Notes: generated from the letters alone by a model not told the origin. Positions 28,500 through 37,701 are shown, counted from the stretch's first letter. The stretch: DNA of 60,430 bases from Deltaproteobacteria bacterium (GCA_021780495.1 JAJXYO010000001.1:1-60430); one strand, 5' to 3'. A program made the numbers and translations.

Positions 28500-29342
28500 A
28501 TGATGTCACCGGATCAGGAACATCACCTGCTGGAGCGGGCCGCCCGGATCATTGACAAGGCCGAGGCTTTCGTCATTACGGCCGGGGCCGGGATGGGGGT
28601 CGATTCCGGTCTGCCCGACTTCCGAGGCGACCACGGTTTCTGGCAGGCCTATCCACCCTACGCCCGCCTGGGGCTCTCCTTTGTGGAGTGCGCCAACCCG
28701 CAGCATTTCGAGCGTGACCCTGCCTTCGGCTGGGGTTTCTACGGCCATCGCACCAACCTGTACCGCAGCACGGTCCCCCACGAGGGCTTTCATATCATCC
28801 GGCGCTGGATCGAGAGAAACCAGGCCGAATATTTCGTGGTAACCTCCAATGTGGACGGTCAGTTCCAGAAGGCCGGCTACGCCGAGGACCGCATCCTGGA
28901 GGTTCACGGCTCCATCCACTGGTTGCAGTGCCATTCCCCCTGCTGCCACACCATCTGGCCCAATGACGAGACCATCGAAGTGGACGAAACCAGCATGCGG
29001 GCCCGCCACTGCCCCCGCTGCCCCGCCTGCGGCCAGGTCAGCCGCCCCAACATCCTGATGTTCGGTGACCGGTCGTGGCTGCCGGACCGGACCCGCATCC
29101 AGGAGCACCGTTTCGACCGGTTCCTTGCCGATAACGCGGACCAACGGATTGCCGTGATCGAGATGGGTGCCGGCAGCGCCATCCCCACCATCCGCGCCAC
29201 CTCGGAGCGCATCGGCTGGAACCTGGAGCATGCCACCGTCATCCGCATCAACCCCCGCGAGCCGGACATAAAAGCGCCCCACATATCGATGCCATGCGGG
29301 GCGCTGGAAGGGCTGCGAAAGATTGAATTGTTTTTGAAATAA
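28500..29342 (+). CDS. Sir2-family NAD-dependent protein with atypical motif
   Basis: The 280-residue protein has the sirtuin NAD site AGAGMGVDSGLPDFRG, where the usual GAGxS serine is a glycine. TSNVDGQFQKAGY replaces the usual TQNVDxLHxxAG, and the catalytic histidine is in EVHGSIHWLQC. A four-cysteine zinc module (CHSPCC, and CPRCPACG) is also visible. Known relatives include deacylases and NAD-consuming defence proteins. The variant motifs put this member outside the classical CobB group. Pieces of its 3' end recur at 30049 and 31932. Confidence 0.85.
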   Translation: MMSPDQEHHLLERAARIIDKAEAFVITAGAGMGVDSGLPDFRGDHGFWQAYPPYARLGLSFVECANPQHFERDPAFGWGFYGHRTNLYRSTVPHEGFHIIRRWIERNQAEYFVVTSNVDGQFQKAGYAEDRILEVHGSIHWLQCHSPCCHTIWPNDETIEVDETSMRARHCPRCPACGQVSRPNILMFGDRSWLPDRTRIQEHRFDRFLADNADQRIAVIEMGAGSAIPTIRATSERIGWNLEHATVIRINPREPDIKAPHISMPCGALEGLRKIELFLK

Positions 29343-29371
29343 CCCCACTTGGCTAAACAGCAATTCCCCGA

Positions 29372-29707
29372 TTAATGTGCAACAGCCTGGCTCAGGGTTT
29401 CCGCCACAAACCGGTTCAGGGTCATCCCCTGCTGTGTCGCCGCGATCATGACCCGCTCGTGCAGTTCAGGTGCAATCCGCACATTGAACGAGCCCTTGAA
29501 CGGCTTCTCCGGTTCGCGTCCCATCTCTGCGCATGTGGCCAGATAATCATCCACTGCTTCATGAAATGCAGATTCCAGGGAGTCGGCATCCTGGCCTTCG
29601 TAACTCACCAGGGCCCGGACAAATTCGATCTTGCCATAGAAAATCCGGTCGTCGGAATTATAGTGTACCGACCCAAAGTACCCTTTATGCTTGATCATGT
29701 CTTTCAT
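29372..29707 (-). CDS. hicB: HicB-type antitoxin
   Basis: The 111-residue protein has the N-terminal HicB fold (GYFGSVHYNSDDRIFYGKI, with SYEGQDADSLESAFHEAVDD). It ends in a ribbon-helix-helix segment (FNVRIAPELHERVMIAAT). It neutralises HicA and should repress the operon. Here the toxin gene comes first and overlaps it by 4 bp. Confidence 0.9.
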   Translation of the reverse strand: MKDMIKHKGYFGSVHYNSDDRIFYGKIEFVRALVSYEGQDADSLESAFHEAVDDYLATCAEMGREPEKPFKGSFNVRIAPELHERVMIAATQQGMTLNRFVAETLSQAVAH

Positions 29708-29958
29708 AACAAACCTTCCTTTTTGAGAAACTCCACGATCTGTTCAATCTGGTAGCGCTTCAAAATCGGCGTTGGATGAGGTTTATGCAGGATAACCGGC
29801 GGATGCTGCGAATGCAGAAACTTGACCCGCGAGCCACCGGTTCTGCCGCCACTTCCCAATGAATAGCCGAATCCTTCCAGAAGGCTCTTCAACTCCCCCC
29901 AGGAGAAATCAACCGGTTTCGATAAAAACCGCTGTATCAGTTTTTCCCGCTTGCTCAT
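29704..29958 (-). CDS. hicA: HicA-type mRNA interferase toxin
   Basis: The 84-residue protein has the dsRBD-like HicA fold, with the catalytic histidine region in VILHKPHPTPILKRYQIEQI and the glycine-rich GSGGRTGGSRVKF before it. It is slightly longer than the usual 60-80 residues. It precedes hicB and is translationally coupled to it. Confidence 0.88.
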   Translation of the reverse strand: MSKREKLIQRFLSKPVDFSWGELKSLLEGFGYSLGSGGRTGGSRVKFLHSQHPPVILHKPHPTPILKRYQIEQIVEFLKKEGLL

Positions 29959-29991
29959 GTCATTACCTTACCGCTCTTCTACAGCAACTGC

Positions 29992-30005
29992 AACTATATT
30001 TAGTT
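29992..30005. promoter_or_regulatory. Candidate HicB operator
   Basis: A perfect palindrome AACTA-TATT-TAGTT lies 34 bp upstream of the hicA start on the minus strand, where an autorepressor would bind. The role is inferred from position and symmetry. Confidence 0.4.
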
Positions 30006-30044
30006 ACATTTATGAAAGAATGAGCTGCATTTCTTCAATAAGAC

Positions 30045-30080
30045 CATCCCACCGTCATCCGCATCAATCCCAGACCTCCC
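30045..30080 (+). pseudogene. Fragment related to the sir2 3' end (upstream piece)
   Basis: Bases 30049-30067 are identical to 29233-29251 inside the sir2 gene. In the same frame they read TVIRINPR, as in the Sir2 protein, then diverge. The matching downstream piece is at 31932-31947. Confidence 0.5.
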
Positions 30081-30178
30081 AGACCCCGTTTTGACCTCAT
30101 CAATTCATTGTATCCTGCGAATCATATTATTTTTAGAATCTACGACAAAAAGGGATATCCCATCAGTAGGGTGCCGAA

Positions 30179-30252
30179 GGGGTCAAAGCTCCACATTCCA
30201 CAAATTCAGGTCATGGAGGATTGCCCCCTGTCAAATGTGGAGCTTTGACCCC
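30179..30252. repeat. 19 bp inverted repeat next to a truncated gene
   Basis: GGGGTCAAAGCTCCACATT (30179-30197) and its exact reverse complement (30234-30252) flank 36 bp. The right arm ends at the stop codon of the minus-strand gene that follows, which therefore looks cut by this element. A solo IS end, small MITE or terminator are all possible. Confidence 0.6.
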
Positions 30253-30800
30253 TATATCTCTCTTTTTCTTTGGGCTTCTGTGAGCGAGGCTAGATATGGG
30301 TGGTATCTTATTCGCTCTTTTTCGCTTTTGATCCCGCCTTCAAATTCTTTCAGTCCTGGATCTGTCGAATCAGATAGTTTCCTGATCTCGTACCATTCAA
30401 CATTTTTATGAAGTTGGGCAATAAAGAAGCGCAACTCAGCTTCCTCCTCGGATACTTTTTCAAGTCCGAAGTAGGATAAGTACAAATAACCTTCCATTAG
30501 ATTTCTTGAGAGGGATGCTATTGAACATATGTCCCAAAGTTCAGTATCTGGCTCTGTGAACTTTGATGGCCGTGGCAGTATCCTTTGGAGGGATAAACCC
30601 GTTACTGTCTGACGGGTAAAAATCCTCATGCCCCTTATCCCTCTGCCGTCGGTCATTATGCCGTGTTGGTTCCAAGAAATAAGTTTGGTTGTCTCGATAA
30701 CCTTGTCATACAAATCCACCTCTTCCAGAAAAGATAATTCGAGCTCTGAAAGCTTCCGAACCGGCCTCCTGATTTTTCCCTTTTTCTGGGGCTTGTTCAT
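30252..30800 (-). pseudogene. Truncated hypothetical protein, integron-cassette-like
   Basis: The 182-residue frame starts at ATG 30800 (MNKPQKKGKIRRPVRKLSEL) behind an AAAAGGCAAG ribosome site. It is rich in charged helices (KVSEEEAELRFFIAQLHKN). No domain was recognised with confidence. It stops in SLTEAQRKREI exactly at the edge of the 19 bp inverted repeat, so the C-terminus is probably lost. It begins directly after a GTTAAAC recombination box of an attC-like site, the position a cassette gene would take. Confidence 0.5.
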
Positions 30801-30818
30801 CTTGCCTTTTCTTTCGTC

Positions 30819-30884
30819 GTTTAACGCTTTAGAGTTTATGCGGTGCGTAGCGAAGCGGAGGCACCGCATAAATTGATGTTGAAC
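30819..30884 (-). other. Lone attC-like integron recombination site
   Basis: On the minus strand the 66 bp element runs from GTTCAAC (R''-type, RYYYAAC) to GTTAAAC (R'-type, GTTRRRY). Inside is a 12 bp perfect stem, TTTATGCGGTGC / GCACCGCATAAA. Length, end boxes and folded structure fit integron attC sites. No intI lies nearby. Confidence 0.55.
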
Positions 30885-31146
30885 TGACCAGCTTCGGCCA
30901 CCGCCTGCGCTATGGATATTTACCCTGGTTTGACTATTGTGGGTGGATAATACGAGCTTTATGAGGGCATTACAATAAGGATTGATTGCGAATTTGCTCT
31001 TTTATCAGGCGAAGACCTCTTGTGACGACCGGATTAATTACTGCTTTTTTAGTCGTAATCGTCTCTTTTACCTGTTGAGGACGCACGTAGAGTGCAGCGC
31101 TTGCTCCGAACACCGGTTTTACTGTTTTTGATTCCCTGCCTTATGC

Positions 31147-31920
31147 TCAGATCGTAGGGCTACGCGGCTTTCTCGGCAACCAGGAGATGATCACCAACAT
31201 CCCTTCCTTACAACAGGGGCAGATGTTTTTAGGCGCCGGTTCCGGTGCTTCCTGTTTTTCCTCTTCCTTCTTTCCGCTCCTCTGTTCCAATAACAGCTGC
31301 ACCCTCTTCAACGTTACCCGGTTGGCTGGACTGAGCATCCCGTAGTAGCGCACTTTGTGAAAGCCCTGAGGGAGGACATGCTGCAAATAACGGCGTAGGA
31401 ATTCGCCGGCAGGCAAGGTCATGGTCTTCCATGTACCATGCTTCGACTCCTGATAACGGAAGGTGACATTACCGTTCTTTGTTGCCAGGATGCGCTGGTT
31501 GGTGATAGCGATGCGATGGACGTAACGCCCCAAATAACGCAGGACTTTCTTGGCCCGGTTGAAGGTCGGCTTGCAGAATACTACCCACTCCTTGCCCCAG
31601 ACCTCTTTGGGAAACGTTTCTTCGGGTAGCGCCTTTCTGGCCAGCTTCATGAATCTGGCGCGGAACATCCTGGACAAGGCTTGCACCGGAACAAGGAATT
31701 TCTTTCTGGCACAGCGCCAGACGCCATCCTTATCCAGTCCTCCGCCCGGCACAAGCATATGTACATGAGGATGGAACTCAATGGCACGTGTCCAGGTGTG
31801 GAGTACAGACAGCACACTCAACCGGACGCCGACGAATTTGGGGTCGAGACCGATCTTTTGCAGGGTGTCGGCGGCAGCCCGGATAAGGACGCCATAGAGC
31901 TTTTTCTGGTTGCCACGCAC
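31147..31920 (-). pseudogene. IS91-family transposase, 5'-truncated
   Basis: The remaining 257 residues carry the IS91 rolling-circle transposase core (VLHTWTRAIEFHPHVHMLVP, with the HxH metal motif; LRYLGRYVHRIAITNQRIL) and a C-terminal zinc knuckle (CPCCKEG). The family is normally 370-400 residues. The part before MRGNQKKLYG, including the N-terminal zinc finger, is missing. The in-frame homology runs a few codons further (VSDS) and stops near 31932, where a piece of sir2-like sequence begins. Confidence 0.85.
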
Positions 31921-31931
31921 ACTATCTGAGA

Positions 31932-31947
31932 CATGCGGGGCGCTGGA
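31932..31947 (+). pseudogene. Fragment matching the sir2 3' end (downstream piece)
   Basis: CATGCGGGGCGCTGGA is identical to 29293-29308 in the sir2 gene. With the piece at 30049 it lies in the same order and strand as in sir2, separated by about 1.86 kb that includes the truncated gene and IS91. Confidence 0.5.
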
Positions 31948-31958
31948 TAAGAAACAAA

Positions 31959-31988
31959 ACGGCCCGCTGAAAATTCAGCAGGCCATTT
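31959..31988. terminator. Hairpin downstream of thiC
   Basis: GGCC-CGCTGA / TCAGCAGGCC with an AAAT loop, followed on the plus strand by ATTTTGAC and preceded by AAAAC. It can terminate in either direction. Confidence 0.5.
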
Positions 31989-32053
31989 TGACAATTTCAT
32001 CTACAACGTTAGTGCAGAAAAGCGTATTTTTTGTTCTGGCAAGGCTGTCGAAG

Positions 32054-32091
32054 GATTGGGAGGAGGCGTAGCAGCGCTACGCCGCACAATC
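32054..32091. repeat. Extragenic palindrome after thiC
   Basis: GATTG...GGCGTAGC-AGC-GCTACGCC...CAATC forms a long imperfect hairpin in the 200 bp gap between thiC and the IS91 remnant. It does not encode anything visible. Confidence 0.5.
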
Positions 32092-32139
32092 AAGCCTGAA
32101 GACTTACGCAGCCAGGACGGAAAAAGACCGTTTCCTTAC

Positions 32140-33426
32140 CTACCTGGCCATGGCGTCGTCCATGACTTTATAGGCACAGAACTCCCCGCACATGGTGCAG
32201 GCGCCGTGATCGGACAGCGGTGAACTGTCACGCACGGAACGTGCCCGTTCCGGATCCAGCGACAGGGCGTACTGCCCTTCCCAGTCCAGCTTCTTGCGGC
32301 ACTTTGCCATGGCGATATCCTTGTCCATGGCGCCCTTGACACCCTTGGCAATATCCCCGGCATGGGCGGCGATGCGTGAGGCGATCACGCCGTCGCGCAC
32401 ATCCTGCACATCCGGCAACCTCAGGTGCTCGCTGGGGGTGACGTAACAGAGGAAGTCGGCGCCGGCGGCAGCGGCGATGGCCCCGCCGATGGCACAGGTG
32501 ATATGGTCGTATCCGGGAGCGATATCGGTCACCAGCGGGCCCAGGACATAGAACGGGGCGCCGTGACAGAGACGCTTCTGGAGCTGGATATTGGTCTGGA
32601 TCTGATTGAGCGGCACATGCCCCGGGCCTTCGATCATCACCTGCACACCCGCATCCTGGGCCCGTTGGGTCAACTCGCCCAGGATGATCAGTTCATGAAT
32701 CTGGGCCCGGTCAGTGGCATCCGCCAGGCAACCGGGACGGAAACCATCGCCCAGCGACAGGGTCATGTCGTACTCTTTGGTGATCTCCAGCAAGCGGTCA
32801 AAGTGCTCAAACAGGGGATTTTCCTGATTGTTGTAGCGCATCCACTCGATGGTAAAGGCGCCGCCGCGCGAGACCACGTCCATAATGCGCCCCTCATTCT
32901 TCATCCGCTCGACCGTAGAGCGCGTCACCCCACAGTGGACCGTGATGAAATCGACCCCGTCCTCGGCATGCTTGACGATGCCGGCAAAGATATCGTCTAC
33001 CGTCATATCGACGATGGCCTTTTTCTTGACCCGTACCGCATCCAGGGCCGCCTGGTAAAGCGGTACACTGCCGATGCAGGCGGTGGTTTCGGCGATTATG
33101 GCCCTTCTGATCTCATCCACCGGGCCGCCGGTGGAAAGGTCCATGATGGCATCCGCCCCGTATTTTACGGCTACGCGGGCCTTTTCCAACTCCTTCTGCA
33201 TGTCCGTATCATCGGAGGATGAACCGATATTGGCGTTGATCTTGGTGCGCAGACCGGTGCCGACCGGCAGCGGCGTGCCGTTGAGGTGCTTGATGTTGTG
33301 GCAGATTACGATGTTCCCCGCCGCCAACCCATCGCGGATAAATTCGGGGGAAACCCCTTCGACCAGGGCTGCAAGCTGCATCTGCTCGGTGATGAGCCCC
33401 CTGCGGGCGTATTCAAGCTGAGTCAT
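32140..33426 (-). CDS. thiC: Phosphomethylpyrimidine synthase ThiC
   Basis: This 428-residue radical-SAM enzyme converts aminoimidazole ribotide to HMP-phosphate for thiamin synthesis. [16 protein letters not shown] and [15 protein letters not shown] are typical. The C-terminal cluster-binding site reads CTMCGEFC, a CX2CX3C spacing rather than the CX2CX4C of the long bacterial ThiC. That spacing and the short length (about 430 versus about 600) mark it as the short ThiC type. It lies downstream of the thiE-thiD fusion under the same TPP riboswitch. Confidence 0.95.
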   Translation of the reverse strand: MTQLEYARRGLITEQMQLAALVEGVSPEFIRDGLAAGNIVICHNIKHLNGTPLPVGTGLRTKINANIGSSSDDTDMQKELEKARVAVKYGADAIMDLSTGGPVDEIRRAIIAETTACIGSVPLYQAALDAVRVKKKAIVDMTVDDIFAGIVKHAEDGVDFITVHCGVTRSTVERMKNEGRIMDVVSRGGAFTIEWMRYNNQENPLFEHFDRLLEITKEYDMTLSLGDGFRPGCLADATDRAQIHELIILGELTQRAQDAGVQVMIEGPGHVPLNQIQTNIQLQKRLCHGAPFYVLGPLVTDIAPGYDHITCAIGGAIAAAAGADFLCYVTPSEHLRLPDVQDVRDGVIASRIAAHAGDIAKGVKGAMDKDIAMAKCRKKLDWEGQYALSLDPERARSVRDSSPLSDHGACTMCGEFCAYKVMDDAMAR

Positions 33427-33546
33427 GTGTTCATCATCCTTTGTAGTAAATTAGAATCGATCTATGGGTACAAGTTCGTAAACGCGCCTTGCCTGTCAAA
33501 CAGAGCCCAGTTGTATCCGGGGCCGCTCCGGTCCGGCGTTTCCGGG

Positions 33547-35031
33547 CTATGTCCGTTCCTGCGCTGCCAGGTAGTGATTGACCGGACTATGACCTTTTCC
33601 AAGCGGACGGGCCAGCCTGATAGCGGTCGTAATGAATTCCTTGCCCTTTTCCACGGCACTCCGGAGCGGATCGCCCTGGGCCAGAAATGCGGCAATGGCC
33701 GAGGCATAGGAGCAGCCGGTACCATGGGTATTGCTGGTGAACATCCGCTCGGCCGAAAAGGTATGGCATTCCGTACCGTCGAACAGGATGTCGGTAGAGC
33801 TATGTCCGGTGAGGTGGCCACCCTTGATGAGCACATTGGCGGCGCCCATCCCGTGCAGCTCCCGGGCGGCCTCCTCCATCTCGGCTTCCGAGCGGATCAA
33901 TTTCCCCAGCAGGCGCTCCGCTTCGGGCACATTGGGTGTCAGCAGATAGGCCTGCGGCAGCAACTGCCGGCTGAAGACATGGATCGCATCCCGGTCCATC
34001 AGCGTTGCCCCACCCTTGGCTATCATGACCGGATCGATCACCAGCGGAAGCATGATCTTGCGTTCCGACAGGTTTTCTGCCAGGGCCGAGACAATGGCAG
34101 GGGTATGCAGCATACCGGTCTTGATCACGTCCACCGGGATGTCGGAAAGGACCGCAGCCAGCTGATCAATGACAAAAGAAGGTGGCAAACCGTGTATCGA
34201 GGAGACTCCACGGGTGTTCTGGGCCGTCAGGGCTGTAATGACGCTGGCGGCATAGCTGCCCAGCAGGGTGATTGTCTTGATATCGGCCTGGATACCGGCT
34301 CCGCCACCCGAATCACTGCCGGCGATCGTCAGCACTGCACCGCGCGGAAAAGGACGGGTGCGGTTAAAAAGCAGTTTCAGCTCGGACACGGCCACATCCG
34401 GCCGGGGACTGGACAGCACCGATGAGATCACCGCCAGGGCGTCGGCACCGGCATCGACTACCCGGCAGGCGTTACTGGTAGTAATACCGCCGATGGCAAC
34501 CACCGGAATTTTGATGCGATCACGGATCTCGGCCAGACCGGCTGTACCGGCGATATGACTGACATTCTTGCTGTCGGTCGGGTACATGGCCCCGAAACCG
34601 ATGTAGTCGGCCCCATCCTGTTCGGCCTGAAGCGCCTCATTCAGGTTATGGGTCGATTTTCCGACAATCCGGCCCGCACCCAACTGTTCCCGGGCCCCCC
34701 TGACACTGCCGTCATCCTGCCCCAGATGAACACCATCAGCATCCAGATCAACCGCCAGCTCCACATCGTCATTCACAATGAAGGCCACGCCGAAACTCCG
34801 GCAGAGCTGCTTCAATTGGGCACCCTCTTCCCGGCAAACATCGCGCCCCTTGCCCTTAGCCCGGTACTGCAGCACCGTAACGCCGCCGCGCAGCGCCGTC
34901 CCGACCCTTTCCACCAGATTATCACCCTGATCGGTAATCAGGTAGACGCCGGCGATCGGCAGCGGCTGCTGTGCAGCCTTGTTGACGACAAGTCGAAAGG
35001 GCCTGTTATTGTTTTCACTCATAGCCGCCAC
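33547..35031 (-). CDS. ThiE-ThiD fusion (TMP synthase / HMP-P kinase)
   Basis: The 494-residue protein joins an N-terminal thiamin phosphate synthase (YLITDQGDNLVERVGTAL, HLGQDDGSVRGAREQLG, GGITTSNACRVVDAGADA) to a C-terminal hydroxymethylpyrimidine (phosphate) kinase (LTIAGSDSGGGAGIQADIK, and the catalytic region NTHGTGCSYASAIAAFLA). It makes both the activated pyrimidine and the final condensation product. A second ATG at 35022 (MSENNN) is an equally possible start. thiC follows 120 bp downstream. Confidence 0.93.
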   Translation of the reverse strand: MAAMSENNNRPFRLVVNKAAQQPLPIAGVYLITDQGDNLVERVGTALRGGVTVLQYRAKGKGRDVCREEGAQLKQLCRSFGVAFIVNDDVELAVDLDADGVHLGQDDGSVRGAREQLGAGRIVGKSTHNLNEALQAEQDGADYIGFGAMYPTDSKNVSHIAGTAGLAEIRDRIKIPVVAIGGITTSNACRVVDAGADALAVISSVLSSPRPDVAVSELKLLFNRTRPFPRGAVLTIAGSDSGGGAGIQADIKTITLLGSYAASVITALTAQNTRGVSSIHGLPPSFVIDQLAAVLSDIPVDVIKTGMLHTPAIVSALAENLSERKIMLPLVIDPVMIAKGGATLMDRDAIHVFSRQLLPQAYLLTPNVPEAERLLGKLIRSEAEMEEAARELHGMGAANVLIKGGHLTGHSSTDILFDGTECHTFSAERMFTSNTHGTGCSYASAIAAFLAQGDPLRSAVEKGKEFITTAIRLARPLGKGHSPVNHYLAAQERT

Positions 35032-35053
35032 TCTCCAGAATCACGATGAGCAC

Positions 35054-35095
35054 GAAAAAAAATACAGCCGCTCTGACAACAACATCAGGCGGCTG
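35054..35095 (-). terminator. Riboswitch-controlled terminator
   Basis: On the minus strand the stem CAGCCGC / GCGGCTG is followed by TATTTTTTTT, between the TPP aptamer and the thiE-thiD start. This is the probable expression platform. Confidence 0.75.
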
Positions 35096-35117
35096 GATAC
35101 AGTCGATACAATCCCGC

Positions 35118-35213
35118 GAGCCGCTTTCCTACGCCGGTGCAAGCCGGATCAGGTTCAAAGGGTCTGATTCCGCTGAATCATCTCAGTTCTGATGAACTCC
35201 CCCAGGGCCTTAC
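35118..35213 (-). promoter_or_regulatory. TPP riboswitch (THI element)
   Basis: Read on the minus strand, it has the conserved blocks GGGGGAGTTC, CTGAGATGA, ACCCTTTGAACCTGATC and CCGGCGTAGGAAAGC in the right order and spacing. TPP binding should lower expression of the thiE-thiD fusion and thiC. Confidence 0.95.
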
Positions 35214-35368
35214 TTAGCGTGCACCGTACTGGAAATCGCCTCTACTGTCAATGTCAATGACAGTCTTTCGGCTGCCGTTTACCTTTACAGAGACCATGAG
35301 ACATGCTAATAAGCGTATTTCCAGATGGTTCTATTCACCCTTGATGTATCAACAGGAGCCTCCCCGCT

Positions 35369-36502
35369 TTGTACGACAGCCGTCCCACATTCGCCGAGAT
35401 CGACCTGGCCGCTCTCCACCATAATTTCAGGGTCATCCGGGCATCCATCCCCCGCGATACCGGGATGATGGCGGTGGTCAAGGCCGATGCCTACGGCCAT
35501 GGTTTTATGGATATCAGCCGGGAATTGGAACAGCTGGGGGTGAATGCCTTCGGTGTCGCTTTTCTGGCCGAAGGTATCCAACTGCGCAAAAGCGGCATTG
35601 ACAGACCCATTCTGCTGCTGGGCGGCGTCTATCCCGGCCAGGAACGCAAGAGTATCGGTTACAACCTGTCCACGGTCGTATTCACCCTGGAACAGGCCCA
35701 GGCGCTGAATCAGGCAGCCGGAAAACTGTTCCGCAAGGCCCAGGTGCACCTCAAGATCGACACCGGCATGGGGCGACTGGGCATCCAGTATAGCGATGTC
35801 CCCGTCTTCATGCAGGAGCTCAGAAAGCTGTCCAATATTGCCCTGGAAGGTATCATCTCCCACTTTGCCAGCGCCGATGAGCTGGATGAGCAAGGCCGCC
35901 ACTTCACACGATTGCAATCCGAGCGATTTGAATGGGCCATCGCCGAAACCCGCAAGGCCGGCTTCGTTCCCCGCTACATCCATATCGCCAACAGTGCCGG
36001 TGCCCTGCTCCGGGACATCCCCGGCTGCAACCTGGTGCGGCCCGGCATCACCCTCTATGGCGCCATCCCCTCCGCCGACTTCCAGGGCAAGCTCGATCTG
36101 CAGCCGGTCATGCGCCTGAAAAGCCGCATCGCCATGCTCAAATGGATTGAGCCCGGCACCACCATCAGCTATGCCCGCCGTTTCACCGCCAGCGCCAGAA
36201 CCCTGATCGCCAGCGTTCCGGTGGGCTATGCCGACGGCTATGCCCGCGCGCTGACCAACCGGGGCGAGGCTCTTGTCAGGGGACAACGGGCACAAGTCAC
36301 CGGCACGGTCTGCATGGACTGGATCATGCTGAATGTGACCGATATTGCCGGTGTCTCCGTCGGCGACGAGGTCATACTGATCGGCAGCGACAAGGCCGGA
36401 AACTGCATCCACGCCGAAGAACTGGCCACCGCTGCCGGCACCATCCCGTACGAGATTTTTTGCGGCATCAGCAAGCGGGTGCCGCGTGTCTATCTGAAAT
36501 AA
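35369..36502 (+). CDS. alr: Alanine racemase
   Basis: This 377-residue PLP enzyme makes D-alanine for peptidoglycan. The PLP lysine is in [11 protein letters not shown] and the second catalytic tyrosine region is [15 protein letters not shown]. The start is TTG (TTG TAC GAC AGC); AGGAG lies about 11 nt upstream, and [15 protein letters not shown] follows as in other Alr N-termini. It runs divergently from the thi operon. Confidence 0.95.
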   Translation: MYDSRPTFAEIDLAALHHNFRVIRASIPRDTGMMAVVKADAYGHGFMDISRELEQLGVNAFGVAFLAEGIQLRKSGIDRPILLLGGVYPGQERKSIGYNLSTVVFTLEQAQALNQAAGKLFRKAQVHLKIDTGMGRLGIQYSDVPVFMQELRKLSNIALEGIISHFASADELDEQGRHFTRLQSERFEWAIAETRKAGFVPRYIHIANSAGALLRDIPGCNLVRPGITLYGAIPSADFQGKLDLQPVMRLKSRIAMLKWIEPGTTISYARRFTASARTLIASVPVGYADGYARALTNRGEALVRGQRAQVTGTVCMDWIMLNVTDIAGVSVGDEVILIGSDKAGNCIHAEELATAAGTIPYEIFCGISKRVPRVYLK

Positions 36503-36509
36503 ACGGTAT

Positions 36510-36534
36510 CTCCGAGGTTTTTGAAACCTCGGAG
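36510..36534. terminator. Palindromic terminator, same repeat family as 13799-13830
   Basis: CTCCGAGGTTT / AAACCTCGGAG with a TTG loop lies 8 bp after the alr stop. The stem sequence is that of the hairpin after the SNF2 gene. Confidence 0.65.
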
Positions 36535-36559
36535 GTCTTCTACCTGGAGTAATTTCAAA

Positions 36560-37588
36560 ATGATCAAACTGACACAGCTGGTAAAAGCCGCCGGTTGAGC
36601 CGCGAAACTGGGCCCGGCGGGCCTGGCGAAGGCCCTGGACGGGCTTTGGGATCACCGCGACGCAAACCTGCTTGTAGGACCGGAAACATCCGATGATGCC
36701 GGGGTCTACAGGATCTCGCCGGAGTGCGCCCTGGTGGAGACGGCCGACGTCATCACCCCCCTGGTCGATGATCCCTACACCTTTGGCCGGATTGCCGCCG
36801 CCAACGCCGTGTCCGATATCTATGCCATGGGCGCCCGCCCGGTCACTGCCATGAACCTGGTCTTTTTCCCGGCCTGTCAGCTGCCGGGAGATGTGCTGCG
36901 GGAGATTCTGGCCGGTGGCCAGAGCATCCTGCAGGAAGCGGGTGTCTGCCTGGTTGGTGGCCATACGGTGGAAGATGATGAATTGAAATACGGTCTCTCC
37001 CTGACCGGCCTGATTGACCCCGACCGCATCATCCGCAACTCAACCGCCCGGCCCGGGGACCGGCTGATTCTGACAAAACCTTTGGGCACCGGCATTATTT
37101 CTACCGCCATCAAAGGGGAAATGGCCACCGCTGACGTCATCGCCGAGGCGGTGCGCTGGATGACAACCCTCAATCGCTCGGCAGCGGAACTGATGGTCGC
37201 GTGTCATGCCAGCGCCGCCACCGACGTTACCGGCTTTGGACTGATCGGCCACAGCAGCGAGATGGCCCGTGGCGCCGGGGTCACTATCAGGTTGAATATC
37301 CGTGATATACCGCTGATGCGCGGAGTAACGGAGCTTGCGGCAGATGGCCTGCTGCCGGCCGGCTGCTACCGTAACCGGGATCACTACCTGCCGCTCATAA
37401 GCGGCGACTGCCGGGATACCGATGCGCTCCTGCCGTTATTCGACCCCCAGACCTCCGGCGGCATGCTGATCGCCCTTCCCCCGCAAGAGGCCGCACACTT
37501 TCAGGCTCTAGCTGAGGAACAGGGGCTATTTGCCAGGGAGATCGGGGTGGTAAAAGAATCTCGGGGTGGCCTGATCGAGGTTGATTAA
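36560..37588 (+). CDS. selD: Selenide, water dikinase SelD, containing selenocysteine
   Basis: SelD makes selenophosphate for selenocysteine and selenouridine synthesis. The gene starts at ATG 36560 ([12 protein letters not shown]), then has an in-frame TGA at codon 13 (36596-36598) followed by AAKLGPAG. This is the catalytic position of SelD (Cys or Sec before A-x-K). Downstream are [21 protein letters not shown] and [18 protein letters not shown], all diagnostic. Reading through the TGA gives about 342 residues, the family length. SelD therefore needs its own product. Confidence 0.95.
36596..36626 (+). promoter_or_regulatory. UGA selenocysteine codon and candidate bacterial SECIS
   Basis: Nine bases after the TGA, CTGGGCCC and GGGCCTGG can pair into an 8 bp stem (two G-U pairs) with a GGC loop, the size and place expected for a SelB-binding hairpin. 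The hairpin is a manual fold. Confidence 0.6.
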
Positions 37589-37701
37589 TTTTCATCTCTT
37601 CGCATTTTCGTAGTGCGATTATCCGGCCGCGAGTGCATACTGTGACCTGACATTTTTCTCATAATTCCAATTGAACAGCATGTTCGCTCCCAGGTACACG
37701 C

